A DNA stretch of 64,000 bases, from the NCBI RefSeq assembly GCF_003584135.1, contig NZ_QXFI01000025.1, positions 62,001-126,000 on the forward strand. The letters are read 5' to 3'. The notes below the pieces were generated by a model. The model searched no databases. It had not been told where the DNA came from and saw only the letters and a program-made list of their open reading frames with translations. Below, one piece after another: positions 17,576 through 26,497 of the stretch. Within the stretch, counting starts at the first letter, position 1, and the number at the start of each line of letters is the position of its first letter. This DNA is from Flagellimonas pelagia (GTDB lineage: Bacteria > Bacteroidota > Bacteroidia > Flavobacteriales > Flavobacteriaceae). The position numbers were made by a program, and so were the translations under genes.

Positions 17576-18454
17576 TTATTTTAAGTAGTTGGGTGCCTTG
17601 GGCAATTTTTCAAAATCTTCTTTGGAATGTTGTAGGTATACGGTTGCCCCTTTTTCCTCTGCAAAGGCCTCAAACGCTGCCATACTTGCCTTGGTCTGGG
17701 CCACATCGTAATTGAAAATGGGTACTCTACGGTATTCCCTGTTTTCATAAAAATGGTACATATCGCCAGAAAGCAACAATGGACCGAACTCGGCCAAATC
17801 CAAAAACAGTACTTGGTGTCCTGGAGTATGTCCGGGCATAAATTTCATCACCACGGTACCATCGCCAAACACATCATAATCGGTGTTCGCGATTTTCTTG
17901 ACCTTGGTCAAATCTTTTATGGCATTATAGATATCCGCGTTGTTCTTTTGGTTCTCCTCGCTGGTCGCAAAATCATATTCCTTTTCCTGCACCAACCAAG
18001 TAGACCCTGCAAATTCATTGGCATGGCCAACATGGTCAAAATGGGTGTGGGACAGGGCGATGTAATCAATGTCACTGGGTTTCATCCCGATGGTGGCCAA
18101 TTGGTTCACCACGGAATCCTTCCTGGAAACGGTAAACGCTCCATCCGGAGACGTGTAGGGGGCATCCATGCCTACCAAGCTTTCAGGAAGTCCAGCATCC
18201 CACATCAAGGTACCTTTTGGGTGTACGATAACGTAGAACGCATCACCAAACTCCTTGGATTGTCCGGTATAGGTGGTATCTTGGGAAAAGAGTTCCAACT
18301 TGTTCGCATTCACGGTTCCCCCACTGAAGGCGTAAAGTTTCACTTCCGGTTTTGCTTCTTCCGCCACGGTCTGTTCCACCTCGGCGGTTTCTTTTTTGGC
18401 CTGCTTGCAAGAAAAAGTAGCAAGGACCAACAGTAATGCCAGTAACTTTTTCAT
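17576..18454 (-). CDS. Lactonase-like metallo-beta-lactamase-fold lipoprotein inside the SUF operon
   Basis: Lipoprotein of 292 residues (lipobox ATFSC, Cys16), so probably anchored in the periplasm or outer membrane. The metal site of the N-acyl homoserine lactonase group is complete: H136-T-H138-F-D140-H141, H209 in PGHTPGH, D231 in LSGDMYHF and H276 in LQHSKED. It sits between sufB (14 bp away) and sufC (18 bp away), on the same strand, so it must be co-transcribed with cytoplasmic SUF genes despite being exported. The substrate is unknown; lactones, or other small esters or thioesters, are possible. This placement is odd for a SUF operon. Confidence 0.88.
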   Translation of the reverse strand: MKKLLALLLVLATFSCKQAKKETAEVEQTVAEEAKPEVKLYAFSGGTVNANKLELFSQDTTYTGQSKEFGDAFYVIVHPKGTLMWDAGLPESLVGMDAPYTSPDGAFTVSRKDSVVNQLATIGMKPSDIDYIALSHTHFDHVGHANEFAGSTWLVQEKEYDFATSEENQKNNADIYNAIKDLTKVKKIANTDYDVFGDGTVVMKFMPGHTPGHQVLFLDLAEFGPLLLSGDMYHFYENREYRRVPIFNYDVAQTKASMAAFEAFAEEKGATVYLQHSKEDFEKLPKAPNYLK

Positions 18455-18468
18455 ACGTTGTTTTTTGT

Positions 18469-19914
18469 TTATCCTACAGAGCCTTCCAAGCTGATTTCCA
18501 ATAGCTTTTGGGCTTCCACGGCAAATTCCATGGGCAGTTTGTTCAACACTTCTTTACTGAAACCGTTCACGATCAAGGCAATGGCCTTTTCGGTGTCGAT
18601 ACCCCGTTGGTTGCAATAGAAAATTTGGTCTTCACCGATCTTACTCGTGGTGGCTTCGTGTTCTATCTGTGCCGATTTGTTCTTCACTTCAATATAAGGG
18701 AAGGTATGTGCTCCACAACGGTTGCCCATCAACAGGGAATCACATTGGGAGAAATTACGCGCATTGTCCGCACGGCTGCTCACTTGTACCAAACCTCGGT
18801 AACTGTTTTGGGACTGACCTGCCGAAATACCTTTGGAAATGATGGTACTCTTGGTGTTCTTGCCCAAGTGGATCATTTTAGTTCCGGTATCGGCTTGTTG
18901 AAAGTTATTCGTAACGGCGATGGAATAGAATTCCCCAATAGAGTTGTCTCCCTTCAACACACAGGAAGGATATTTCCAAGTTACGGCAGAACCGGTTTCT
19001 ACCTGTGTCCAAGATATTTTGGCGTTCTTTTCGCAAAGTCCGCGCTTGGTCACAAAATTGAAAACACCTCCTTTTCCTTCCTTATCCCCTGGGAACCAGT
19101 TCTGTACGGTGGAGTATTTGATTTCGGCATTGTCCAAGGCAATCAACTCCACCACAGCAGCGTGCAATTGGTTCTCGTCGCGGGAGGGTGCGGTACATCC
19201 TTCCAAATAGCTTACATAACTTCCTTCGTCGGCAACCACCAAAGTCCTTTCAAACTGGCCGGTTCCCGCTTGGTTGATACGGAAATAGGTGGAAAGCTCC
19301 ATCGGACACCTAACTCCTTTCGGAATGTAGCAGAAAGACCCGTCAGAGAATACGGCCGAGTTCAATGCTGCATAAAAATTGTCCTTTTTAGGAACCACGG
19401 TTCCAATATACTTCTTCACCAATTCAGGGTGTTCTTGGATGGCTTCGGAAATGGAACAGAAAATAATCCCCTTTTCGGCCAAGGTCTTTTTGAAAGTAGT
19501 GGCCACAGAAACGGAGTCCATAACGATATCCACCGCAACACCGGCCAATTTCTTTTGCTCATCAAGAGAAATTCCCAGCTTTTTGAAGGTGTCCAACAAT
19601 TCTGGATCTACCTCGTCCAAACTATTGTACTTAGGCTTCTTGTTAGGGGCCGAATAATAGGAAATATCCTGAAAATTGGGCTTCTTGTAGGTTACGTTAG
19701 CCCATTCAGGTTCTTCCATTTCCTGCCAAGCACGAAAAGCTTCCAAACGCCATTCCGTCATCCAATCTGGTTCGTTCTTCTTTTTGGAAATGGCAATCAC
19801 GATTTCCTCGTTCAACCCTTTGGGAAGGGTATCCGATTCAATATCCGTGTAGAAACCGTACTCGTATTCCTTGGTCTCCAGTTCTTTTTTTAATTCTTCC
19901 TCTGTATAAGCCAT
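18469..19914 (-). CDS. sufB: SufB, Fe-S cluster scaffold protein
   Basis: Scaffold subunit of 481 residues on which the nascent cluster is built with SufC and SufD. Conserved blocks include [11 protein letters not shown] near the N-terminus, [25 protein letters not shown] and the C-terminal [17 protein letters not shown]. The length and start (ATG 19914) match the family. A long open frame on the opposite strand (18508-19893) is a shadow of this gene. Confidence 0.98.
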   Translation of the reverse strand: MAYTEEELKKELETKEYEYGFYTDIESDTLPKGLNEEIVIAISKKKNEPDWMTEWRLEAFRAWQEMEEPEWANVTYKKPNFQDISYYSAPNKKPKYNSLDEVDPELLDTFKKLGISLDEQKKLAGVAVDIVMDSVSVATTFKKTLAEKGIIFCSISEAIQEHPELVKKYIGTVVPKKDNFYAALNSAVFSDGSFCYIPKGVRCPMELSTYFRINQAGTGQFERTLVVADEGSYVSYLEGCTAPSRDENQLHAAVVELIALDNAEIKYSTVQNWFPGDKEGKGGVFNFVTKRGLCEKNAKISWTQVETGSAVTWKYPSCVLKGDNSIGEFYSIAVTNNFQQADTGTKMIHLGKNTKSTIISKGISAGQSQNSYRGLVQVSSRADNARNFSQCDSLLMGNRCGAHTFPYIEVKNKSAQIEHEATTSKIGEDQIFYCNQRGIDTEKAIALIVNGFSKEVLNKLPMEFAVEAQKLLEISLEGSVG

Positions 19915-19925
19915 ATCTTTTCTAA

Positions 19926-20335
19926 GTTAAGAGTTAAAAAGTAAAAACAGTTAAAGTCCGCTTCTCTTTCCAACATACTTAATATAATTTGCAAGCTGTT
20001 TTGATATATCGATTACTTGACTCTTGTAATCAACCAATTCGACAGCTTTAAAATATCCTATCTGTTCCATCAGATTGAAAAGATTTCTTACTTCCCCTGC
20101 TGAACCTTTTGAGAAATAAAGAAACCTTATCAATTCTTTATCTGTCTCCCTTTCAAATCCCTCTGAAATATTGTTTGAAATCGAAATCGTTGCTCTTTTA
20201 ACTTGATCAACCATTGCAAAATCTTCTTTCAAGGGACTCTTTCAATAAATCATAGACTTTAGCGGTAAGCTTAATTGTCGTTTTATAAACCTCTAAATCT
20301 TCAAAAGAGCTATACATTCCAAATTAACTTTTAAC
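19926..20335. repeat. Inverted repeats bracketing a four-helix-bundle gene
   Basis: GTTAAGAGTTAA (19926-19937) and TTAACTTTTAAC (20324-20335) are inverted repeats with one mismatch in 12. They enclose the frameshifted four-helix-bundle gene, and together occupy the whole space between the IscA-type gene and sufB. Suggests an inserted cassette. Confidence 0.55.
19951..20317 (-). pseudogene. Frameshifted four-helix-bundle (S23-like) protein gene
   Basis: From the ATG at 20317 the frame reads MYSSFEDLEVYKTTIKL and continues to LLKES, then the homologous frame jumps near 20231-20240 and continues KEDFAMVDQVKRATIS to the stop at 19951. Joined, it gives about 121 residues, the normal size of the four-helix-bundle family (related to rRNA intervening-sequence S23 proteins). 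Restoring the frame needs one base removed or two added. No canonical slippery site is seen, so a real pseudogene or a sequencing error is more likely than programmed frameshifting. It lies between the IscA-type gene and sufB, in their orientation. Confidence 0.8.
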
Positions 20336-20356
20336 TATTAGCTCTTTGACTTTTAT

Positions 20357-20686
20357 TTAAAGCGAAAAACTTTCTCCGCATCCACAGGTGCGTTGCGCGT
20401 TGGGGTTGTTGAACACAAAGCCCTTTCCGTTCAACCCTCCTGAATATTCCAAAATGGTGCCTACCAAGTACAGAAAGCTCTTTTTATCCACAATGATGCG
20501 AACTTCATTGTCTTCAAAAATCTTATCCGTATCCGCTGCGGTCTTGTCAAACTTTAGTTCGTAAGACAATCCGCTGCACCCGCCACTTTTCACACCGACA
20601 CGGACAAAATCGGTTGCAGCGTCATAACCTTCCTCGGTCATGAGCGACACCACTTTTTGTCTTGCCGTATCCGATACTTTTATCAT
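20357..20686 (-). CDS. sufA: IscA/SufA-type Fe-S cluster assembly protein
   Basis: A-type carrier of 109 residues, first gene of the SUF operon. The three cluster ligands are Cys37 (GGCSG) and Cys101 and Cys103 (TCGCGESF). It accepts clusters from SufBCD and passes them to apoproteins. The ATG at 20686 gives the family N-terminus MIKVSDTARQK; an in-frame start 40 codons upstream lies before the promoter and is rejected. Confidence 0.95.
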   Translation of the reverse strand: MIKVSDTARQKVVSLMTEEGYDAATDFVRVGVKSGGCSGLSYELKFDKTAADTDKIFEDNEVRIIVDKKSFLYLVGTILEYSGGLNGKGFVFNNPNAQRTCGCGESFSL

Positions 20687-20714
20687 CTTACTTGAATTTA
20701 ATCTAAATAGCCCA

Positions 20715-20722
20715 CAAATATA
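20715..20722 (-). promoter_or_regulatory. Putative SUF operon promoter (-7 element)
   Basis: Minus strand reads TATATTTG, an exact TAnnTTTG match, 28 nt upstream of the IscA-type start. TGTG, one mismatch from TTTG, lies 20 nt further upstream. No iron- or redox-responsive operator is recognisable. Confidence 0.6.
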
Positions 20723-20898
20723 CTGTATAAGAAGGGTTTTACCACATTTACTAACATTATAATAACGAATGATTCCATAGGTCTTTTCTATGGAATTCGC
20801 ACCCACTGGCTTTCTGGCACATTACACCAATATTTTGAAACCTTTGTCGTAAAAAATATTATACCATTGCCCACTTTACAATTTACGATTATCCTGTT

Positions 20899-20906
20899 TA
20901 CTTTTG
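20899..20906 (+). promoter_or_regulatory. Putative thiL promoter (-7 element)
   Basis: TACTTTTG matches TAnnTTTG and ends 4 nt before the thiL ATG, so the message would be leaderless or nearly so. TTTA is 20 nt upstream in the -33 position. Confidence 0.5.
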
Positions 20907-20910
20907 CAAA

Positions 20911-21957
20911 ATGCTAGAAGACAAGAATCCACAACGAACTTCCTTGGAAGAACTGGGCGAATTTGGCTTGATCGACCATCTTACCCAACATTTTGAATTG
21001 AAACAACCTTCCTCCCTAGTTGGGGTTGGTGACGATGCTGCAGTGATGGACTTCAAAGACAAAAAAGTGGTTGTTTCCACCGATATGTTGGTGGAAGGGG
21101 TCCATTTTGACCTGAGCTATATGCCCCTGAAACACTTGGGCTATAAATCCGTAATGGTCAATCTTTCCGATATCTATGCCATGAATGCCATGGCTACCCA
21201 AATCACCATATCCATAGCGGTTTCCAATAGATTTCCTTTGGAAGCCCTTGAGGAGTTTTACGAAGGGGTTGCCTTGGCCTGCAAACTCTATAACGTGGAT
21301 TTGGTCGGAGGGGATACCACCTCGTCCAACAAAGGCATGATCATTAGCGTTACCGCAATCGGATCTGCCGAGGAATCCAAAATTGCATACCGCAAAGGCA
21401 GCAAACCGAATGATCTTTTGGTCGTGACCGGAGATTTAGGCGGCGCTTATTTGGGCCTTCAGGTATTGGAACGTGAAAAAGAGGTGTACAAAGTCAACCC
21501 CAAAAGTCAACCCGATCTGGAGCCCTACTCCTATCTAGTAGAACGCCAATTGAAACCGGAAGCCCGCAAAGATATGGTGGAGTTGTTAGAAAAGTTGGAA
21601 GTAAAACCGACTTCCATGATCGATATCAGTGATGGGCTTTCTTCCGAAATATTGCACTTGTGCAAGCACGGTGGGGTAGGCTGCAATCTGTTCGAGGATA
21701 AAATTCCGTTGGATCCCTCGGTCATTTCTACCTGTGAGGAATTCAAGATGGACAGTACCATGATCGCTTTGGGAGGGGGTGAGGATTATGAGCTCTTGTT
21801 CACCATTGACCAGGCCGACTTTCCAAAGATCAAAGGGAATCCGAATCTAACGGTTATCGGGCATATGACGGAGAAGAGTGAAGGGGTACACCTCATTACT
21901 AGGGCCGAGACCAAAATTCCCATTACGGCACAGGGCTGGAATTCGTTCAAACCATAA
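20911..21957 (+). CDS. thiL: Thiamine-monophosphate kinase
   Basis: Enzyme of 348 residues that phosphorylates thiamine monophosphate to the coenzyme thiamine diphosphate. Family signatures: VGDDAAVMD (about 46-54), STDMLVEGVHFD, NLSDIYAMNA, DLVGGDTT, VTGDLGG and DISDGLSSEI. The domain order is that of the PurM/ThiL ATP-binding superfamily. Divergent from the SUF operon; no other thi gene is nearby and no TPP riboswitch is visible upstream. Confidence 0.96.
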   Translation: MLEDKNPQRTSLEELGEFGLIDHLTQHFELKQPSSLVGVGDDAAVMDFKDKKVVVSTDMLVEGVHFDLSYMPLKHLGYKSVMVNLSDIYAMNAMATQITISIAVSNRFPLEALEEFYEGVALACKLYNVDLVGGDTTSSNKGMIISVTAIGSAEESKIAYRKGSKPNDLLVVTGDLGGAYLGLQVLEREKEVYKVNPKSQPDLEPYSYLVERQLKPEARKDMVELLEKLEVKPTSMIDISDGLSSEILHLCKHGGVGCNLFEDKIPLDPSVISTCEEFKMDSTMIALGGGEDYELLFTIDQADFPKIKGNPNLTVIGHMTEKSEGVHLITRAETKIPITAQGWNSFKP

Positions 21958-22043
21958 AAAAATCCCGAAAATCAAGGGCATCCCTACCATGGTTTTGGGG
22001 CACGCAACCGATAGCAGTAGGCAATTACTTAAGTTTCCGGGAT
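21955..22043 (-). ncRNA. Structured element / long terminator hairpin downstream of thiL
   Basis: Read on the minus strand, ATCCCG (22043-22038) pairs with CGGGAT (21967-21962), extended by an AAA/TTT helix, and is followed by seven T residues. The 70-nt interior contains a second helix CCTAC/GTAGG and further G/C-rich blocks. It could be a complex terminator for the minus-strand zinc-ribbon-like gene or a 3' end derived small RNA. It is not a simple hairpin. Confidence 0.45.
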
Positions 22044-22077
22044 AAAAGATTTGGGCCTCTTAAAAAATAAAAAAGGG

Positions 22078-22338
22078 CTATGCCACTTGGTGAACTACCC
22101 TACTTTTTCTTTTTTGGTACATATCTTCCAATGTACTGTTAATTTCTTGCATTTGGGGTGTCAAGACAGATAGTTTGCCGCTGACATCCGTGGTAACCTC
22201 TTTTTGGCAATGGATGCATTTGTATTCTTTGATGTGCTGGGTCACTTTTTTGGAAACCACATAATGGTGCCCGAACAAGCTGCAGAAAAAAGAAGTGAAT
22301 TTGTTACCGTGTTGGTGTTGGTGGGTAGAAGTTTTCAT
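22078..22338 (-). CDS. Small zinc-ribbon-like protein (DUF1660-like)
   Basis: Protein of 86 residues, cytoplasmic. Cys19 in FFCSLFGHHY and a CxxC pair (Cys41, Cys44) in YKCIHCQKE suggest a small metal-binding ribbon, as in the DUF1660 group. The C-terminal third is helical and charged. The function is unknown. The ATG at 22338 follows a 266-bp divergent gap with brnQ. Confidence 0.7.
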   Translation of the reverse strand: MKTSTHQHQHGNKFTSFFCSLFGHHYVVSKKVTQHIKEYKCIHCQKEVTTDVSGKLSVLTPQMQEINSTLEDMYQKRKSRVVHQVA

Positions 22339-22604
22339 AAGCCGGTGTTGTTTGGAAAAAGCATCAAGTGCGATTTGGGGAATCGAAAAATGCCGTAATT
22401 TGGTTAAACGTAGTTTTTTGTTATATCGAATTGTTTTGGGTTCAACTTTTCTATAGGAACGGATGTTGATAACTTTTTATTTTGCACGCTTCTGAACAAA
22501 GTCTTTTTTTCGACGAAATGCAGGCTTATCGGTAAAAAGTCGATAAAATCCGCTGAACAACGCTTTCGAAATATACCACATTGAAAATAAATTATCAACA
22601 CCCT

Positions 22605-23882
22605 ATGGACAAAAAATCGTTAACAATTACCTCTTTTGCCCTTTTTTCCCTCTTTTTTGGCGCCGGAAATCTTATCCTTCCTCCTCTTTTGGGGTTCAAA
22701 GCAGGAAATCTTTGGTGGTTGGTGGCCTTAGGGTTTTGTGTTTCGGGTGTAGTGGTCCCTTTAATGGGCATTTTAGCGCATGCCAAACTGCAGGGTACCA
22801 TGTTCGATTTTGCCAAAAAGGTGTCCCCGTTATTCAGCACAGTGTATTGTTTTATCATGTATGCGATCGCCATAGCGCTGCCTTCGCCAAGGACAGCCTC
22901 GGTGACCCATGAAATGGCCATACAACCCTTTTGGGATTCTTCCTATGTACTTACCAGCCTCATCTATTTTGTACTGGTTTTCATTTTTGCCATCAACCGC
23001 ACCAAGGTGTTGGATCTTATTGGAAAACTGCTCACCCCTGGAATCCTCATTGTTTTGATCTTGATCATGACCATAAGTGTTTTCACCCTGGATTTTGATT
23101 TTGCACCTTCCACCTTCAACAGCCCGTTCAGTTATGGTATTTTGGAAGGTTACCAAACTTTTGATGCCATTGGCGCCGTTGTGGTGGGTGCTGTGATCAT
23201 TGTGTCCATCAACCTGAAAGAAAAAGAAGCTGCCTACACTGATAAAAGACGGTTGATCCGTGCTGCCGGGTTTTGGGCTGGTTTAGGACTCTTTGTAATC
23301 TACGCCGGACTTATTTTAACGGGTGCCCTTTTTGGAAAATCCTTTGACGCTGACATTTCCCGAACCGCATTATTGAGCGGCATCAGCATTGCAACTTTAG
23401 GAAATACGGCCAACCTATTCTTGAGTGTTTTGGTCAGTCTGGCTTGTTTTACCACTGCCGTGGGTATTGTTACCGGTACTTCTGATTTTGTGAAAAGCCA
23501 GTTCAAGGACTCTATTTTGGCGTACAGGATCACTGCCTTGGTCGGTTGCGTTTTGGGTGTTTTGGTGGGACAGTTCAATGTAGGTTACATTATTGCCGTG
23601 GCGTTGCCTGCCCTTATGTTCATCTACCCAATCACCATCATATTGATTTTGTTGAATGTACTGCCCGACAGGTTTACGCCGCCCGCAGTATTCAAAACCG
23701 TGGTCTTGGTAACCATTCTTTTCAGTATCCCTGATTTCTTGGGAAGTATTGGTTGGGGGGAGGCTATCCAACCCTATACCTCATGGATACCTTTGAGTCA
23801 ATACCAACTGGGATGGGTATTGCCTGCCCTAGCGGCCTTGGTCATTTCCAACCTGACACAACAAAAAACAGAAATCGCTTAG
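22605..23882 (+). CDS. brnQ: Branched-chain amino acid transport protein BrnQ
   Basis: Inner-membrane sodium-coupled carrier of 425 residues for leucine, isoleucine and valine, with about twelve hydrophobic segments. The N-terminus FGAGNLILPP is the BrnQ signature. The ATG at 22605 (MDKKSLTI) is preferred over an in-frame TTG eight codons upstream. The stop overlaps the stop of the convergent hydrolase gene by 4 bp. Confidence 0.95.
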   Translation: MDKKSLTITSFALFSLFFGAGNLILPPLLGFKAGNLWWLVALGFCVSGVVVPLMGILAHAKLQGTMFDFAKKVSPLFSTVYCFIMYAIAIALPSPRTASVTHEMAIQPFWDSSYVLTSLIYFVLVFIFAINRTKVLDLIGKLLTPGILIVLILIMTISVFTLDFDFAPSTFNSPFSYGILEGYQTFDAIGAVVVGAVIIVSINLKEKEAAYTDKRRLIRAAGFWAGLGLFVIYAGLILTGALFGKSFDADISRTALLSGISIATLGNTANLFLSVLVSLACFTTAVGIVTGTSDFVKSQFKDSILAYRITALVGCVLGVLVGQFNVGYIIAVALPALMFIYPITIILILLNVLPDRFTPPAVFKTVVLVTILFSIPDFLGSIGWGEAIQPYTSWIPLSQYQLGWVLPALAALVISNLTQQKTEIA

Positions 23883-25141
23883 TAAAAAACCGAATCAAAA
23901 AAAGATTTCATTTCAGCTGCATAGGGCACCCCATACTTGGTAAAAGTGGCACGCGTCTGCGCATCGGGTTTCCAATCAAAAAAAGCATGCCCTGCCCCTT
24001 CCACTTGAAGGTACTCCACCGTTTGCCCTTTTTCCTTCAATAGATTTACATAACCCTGTATCATGGCATCTGGAATGATAGGGTCTTCGGTACCGCGAAC
24101 TATAAAATGTGGGATGGCCCTATCGGCTACATTCGGCACATGTTCGGAAGGTGAAACGGCATCCAGATATCCTTGGTCGGTCTGTTGGATAAACTGTTTA
24201 AAATCAGAAGCATTGAACGGACCATAACTTGGAGCTGCCACCTGAACGGCATCCACAATCTCCTTTTTAACCTCATCCACGGATTTCCCTTTTGGCATAT
24301 AGGTGGGCATGTACTCAAAAATGCCTTCCGTTGTTCCGAAACCACCATCACCTATCATAGGGCTCAACAATGCGGCGGCTGCAGAAAGGTGTCCCCCTGC
24401 ACTATCGCCTGTTACTGCGATCTTGGTGGGGTCGGCCCCATATTCCTTCGCATGTTCCTGAATGTGGGCAATGCCACCAAAAACATCTTCGATCAAATTG
24501 TGCATATAGTTGGGTGTTGCATCCCCATCCAAGTTGTTCACCCAGCGATAATCCATACTGAACACTACATATTGATTCCCTTTGGTAAGTTCCCTGGCCA
24601 ATCCCCTCATCACATCTTCATTATTGGAAGACCATCCTCCACCATGAATGATCACCACGGCTGGCAGGTCCTTTGCGCCTTTTGGGGCAAACACATCATA
24701 TTTTAAAGGTTTAACGCCTGGTTTGGCATACACCACATCGTGGGTCACGTTCAGGTTTTCTACCAAGTTGTTTTCAACAAATGTGGCGCCGATGGACATG
24801 TCCTTATCCACAACAATTTTCATGGTAGGCGTAAAATTCTCGATACTTGTTGTTCCCCACATACCCCCTTTGAATGTGTAGTACACCACATCCAAACTAT
24901 ATCCTTCAGATGGTGTGGCAGTAACCGTCAACTCAGTTCCTGCGGCAACTTTACCATCAGCGGGCAGTTCAGGGGAAACCGTATACATTCCATTTTCGGG
25001 AGTAACCAAGGTCACCAAAAAAGATTCTTGTGTCTTGATTTTTGAATTCGAAGCCATCACGGTTCCAAAAATAAAAAGCGCGCATAGGGAAAGCGTGCTC
25101 CTAAGCACTGAACTGCTTTTGGTGTTGAAAAAATGTTTCAT
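23879..25141 (-). CDS. Secreted alpha/beta hydrolase (esterase) with N-terminal repeat domain
   Basis: Secreted esterase-like enzyme of 420 residues. A signal peptide covers about residues 1-29. An InlB-type B-repeat-like domain (about 40-115, with TVTATPSEGYSL) precedes a BD-FAE/HSL-like hydrolase domain carrying the oxyanion motif HGGGWSS, the nucleophile in GDSAGG, Asp in EDPIIPD and His in GAGHAFFDW. The ATG at 25141 gives the signal peptide; the longer frame adds 36 residues without one. The substrate is unknown; carbohydrate acetyl or feruloyl esters would be typical. Confidence 0.9.
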   Translation of the reverse strand: MKHFFNTKSSSVLRSTLSLCALFIFGTVMASNSKIKTQESFLVTLVTPENGMYTVSPELPADGKVAAGTELTVTATPSEGYSLDVVYYTFKGGMWGTTSIENFTPTMKIVVDKDMSIGATFVENNLVENLNVTHDVVYAKPGVKPLKYDVFAPKGAKDLPAVVIIHGGGWSSNNEDVMRGLARELTKGNQYVVFSMDYRWVNNLDGDATPNYMHNLIEDVFGGIAHIQEHAKEYGADPTKIAVTGDSAGGHLSAAAALLSPMIGDGGFGTTEGIFEYMPTYMPKGKSVDEVKKEIVDAVQVAAPSYGPFNASDFKQFIQQTDQGYLDAVSPSEHVPNVADRAIPHFIVRGTEDPIIPDAMIQGYVNLLKEKGQTVEYLQVEGAGHAFFDWKPDAQTRATFTKYGVPYAAEMKSFFDSVFY

Positions 25142-25196
25142 TAGAGGTTTGTTTCGTTGGAAGTACAAGATATCCAATAAAATGGTTTCTTTTAGA

Positions 25197-25808
25197 TCAA
25201 GGGTTCCTTTTTCTGAAAGCACAGAACAGAAAATTTTGCTTGGTGCCAAAGGGAGTTGTATGATCTACCGTTTGGCAATTGATCTTATCAAATTTTTCAC
25301 TGAACAATTCCGTCATTGAGTTCTCCGAGTATTGTTGGATTTCGAGACCGCTACATTTGGTAGGGCCTGCTTCTGAAAAAGTACCCAACACCAAATACTG
25401 GGACACATGCTGGTTGACCAGTTTAAGATAGGTATTGATTTGCTCAGGGTCCGTCAAAAAATGAAAAGCGGCCCGATCATGCCAAAGATCAAAGGTTTCC
25501 GTGGGATGATAATCGACTATATCGTTCACCACCCAATGTACTTTATTGGCCCTATCCCCCAAACGGTTTTGAGCCTTTTCCAACGCTTTTGCTGAAATAT
25601 CGAGCACTGTGATATCCGAATACCCCTCCTCCAATAAAAAATCGACCAAATTGCTGTCGCCCCCGCCCACATCAATGATCTTGGCATCTTTATCCAGTCT
25701 AAAACTTTCTATAAATTCCAAAGAAGTACTGGGTCGCTTTTGCGTCCAGCTTACCTCATCGGGAGATTTGGTCTCGTATACCTGCTGCCAGTGCGCTTTT
25801 CTATCCAT
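25197..25808 (-). CDS. Class I SAM-dependent methyltransferase
   Basis: Methyltransferase of 203 residues. Motif I is IIDVGGGDSNLVD (about 41-53), followed by the acidic residue of motif II in ITVLDIS. The N-terminal W....ETKSPDEVSW block is typical of a group related to thiopurine methyltransferases. Cytoplasmic, substrate unknown. Only 15 bp separate it from the upstream transporter gene, so they probably share a transcript. Confidence 0.88.
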   Translation of the reverse strand: MDRKAHWQQVYETKSPDEVSWTQKRPSTSLEFIESFRLDKDAKIIDVGGGDSNLVDFLLEEGYSDITVLDISAKALEKAQNRLGDRANKVHWVVNDIVDYHPTETFDLWHDRAAFHFLTDPEQINTYLKLVNQHVSQYLVLGTFSEAGPTKCSGLEIQQYSENSMTELFSEKFDKINCQTVDHTTPFGTKQNFLFCAFRKRNP

Positions 25809-25823
25809 AAAAAATTCTACTCT

Positions 25824-26453
25824 TCAGGTACAGCAACAGTGTTTGTCGCTATTGGCTTTTTCAAAACATTCCTTGCCTTCCTTAAAGGCAAAATATGCTA
25901 AACCAAGTGTCCCCAAACTGTCAATATAAGGTATATTGAAAAGTTCGTAGACTCCACTGCTTACCAACAAAATGATGGACATGTAGATGCAGACCAAGGT
26001 ACAATTGGCATCGGCCAAAATAGGGGCAGAATTGAGTTGGTTACCAACCTTTCTTTTCCACAAAACCAACACCCACATAATCAGAATGGAAATCAAGGAG
26101 ATGACCACACCCCAAAAAGTGGTCAACGGGCGATGTCCTGTCCAAATATTATAGAGACTGGAAACGACCAATCCCACCACTAAAATGTAAAAGGCAACCC
26201 CGGTAATACGAAGCGCGGTGCGTTCAAAATTGTCCCGATTGCTTTCGGGGTTTTTCTGAATGCGTAGAATCATATGGGCAATGCCCAAGCCAGAAATCAC
26301 TTCAATAAAACTGTCGGTCCCAAAGCCGAAAAGGGCCAGGCTTTCATCCTCAAAACCGAGATAAGTGGAAATGATACCCTCTGCCACATTGTAAAAGATG
26401 GTGAACAGGGCCAATCCGAAGGCTGTTTTGTACAACTGTTGTTGCTTTTCCAT
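25824..26453 (-). CDS. CDF-like cation transporter (membrane domain only)
   Basis: Integral membrane protein of 209 residues with about five or six hydrophobic helices. The segment GFGTDSFIEV and the later DANCTLVC match the metal-binding helices of cation diffusion facilitators, but the usual C-terminal cytoplasmic domain is missing. The protein ends in a short Cys tail (HCCCT) that could bind soft metals. The metal is unknown. It is 44 bp downstream of the ketopantoate reductase-like gene. Confidence 0.82.
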   Translation of the reverse strand: MEKQQQLYKTAFGLALFTIFYNVAEGIISTYLGFEDESLALFGFGTDSFIEVISGLGIAHMILRIQKNPESNRDNFERTALRITGVAFYILVVGLVVSSLYNIWTGHRPLTTFWGVVISLISILIMWVLVLWKRKVGNQLNSAPILADANCTLVCIYMSIILLVSSGVYELFNIPYIDSLGTLGLAYFAFKEGKECFEKANSDKHCCCT

Positions 26454-26497
26454 AAAACTGTAAATTTCGGGGATTTTAGAACAAAAATCAAATGGTA

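Noticed and set aside
18508-19893. 461-codon open frame opposite sufB
   Set aside because: It is fully antisense to the well-matched sufB gene, has no recognisable motifs and reflects codon bias of the real gene.
23879-23882. Overlap of brnQ and the hydrolase as a possible assembly error
   Set aside because: Both C-termini are complete and a 4-bp convergent overlap is common in compact genomes.
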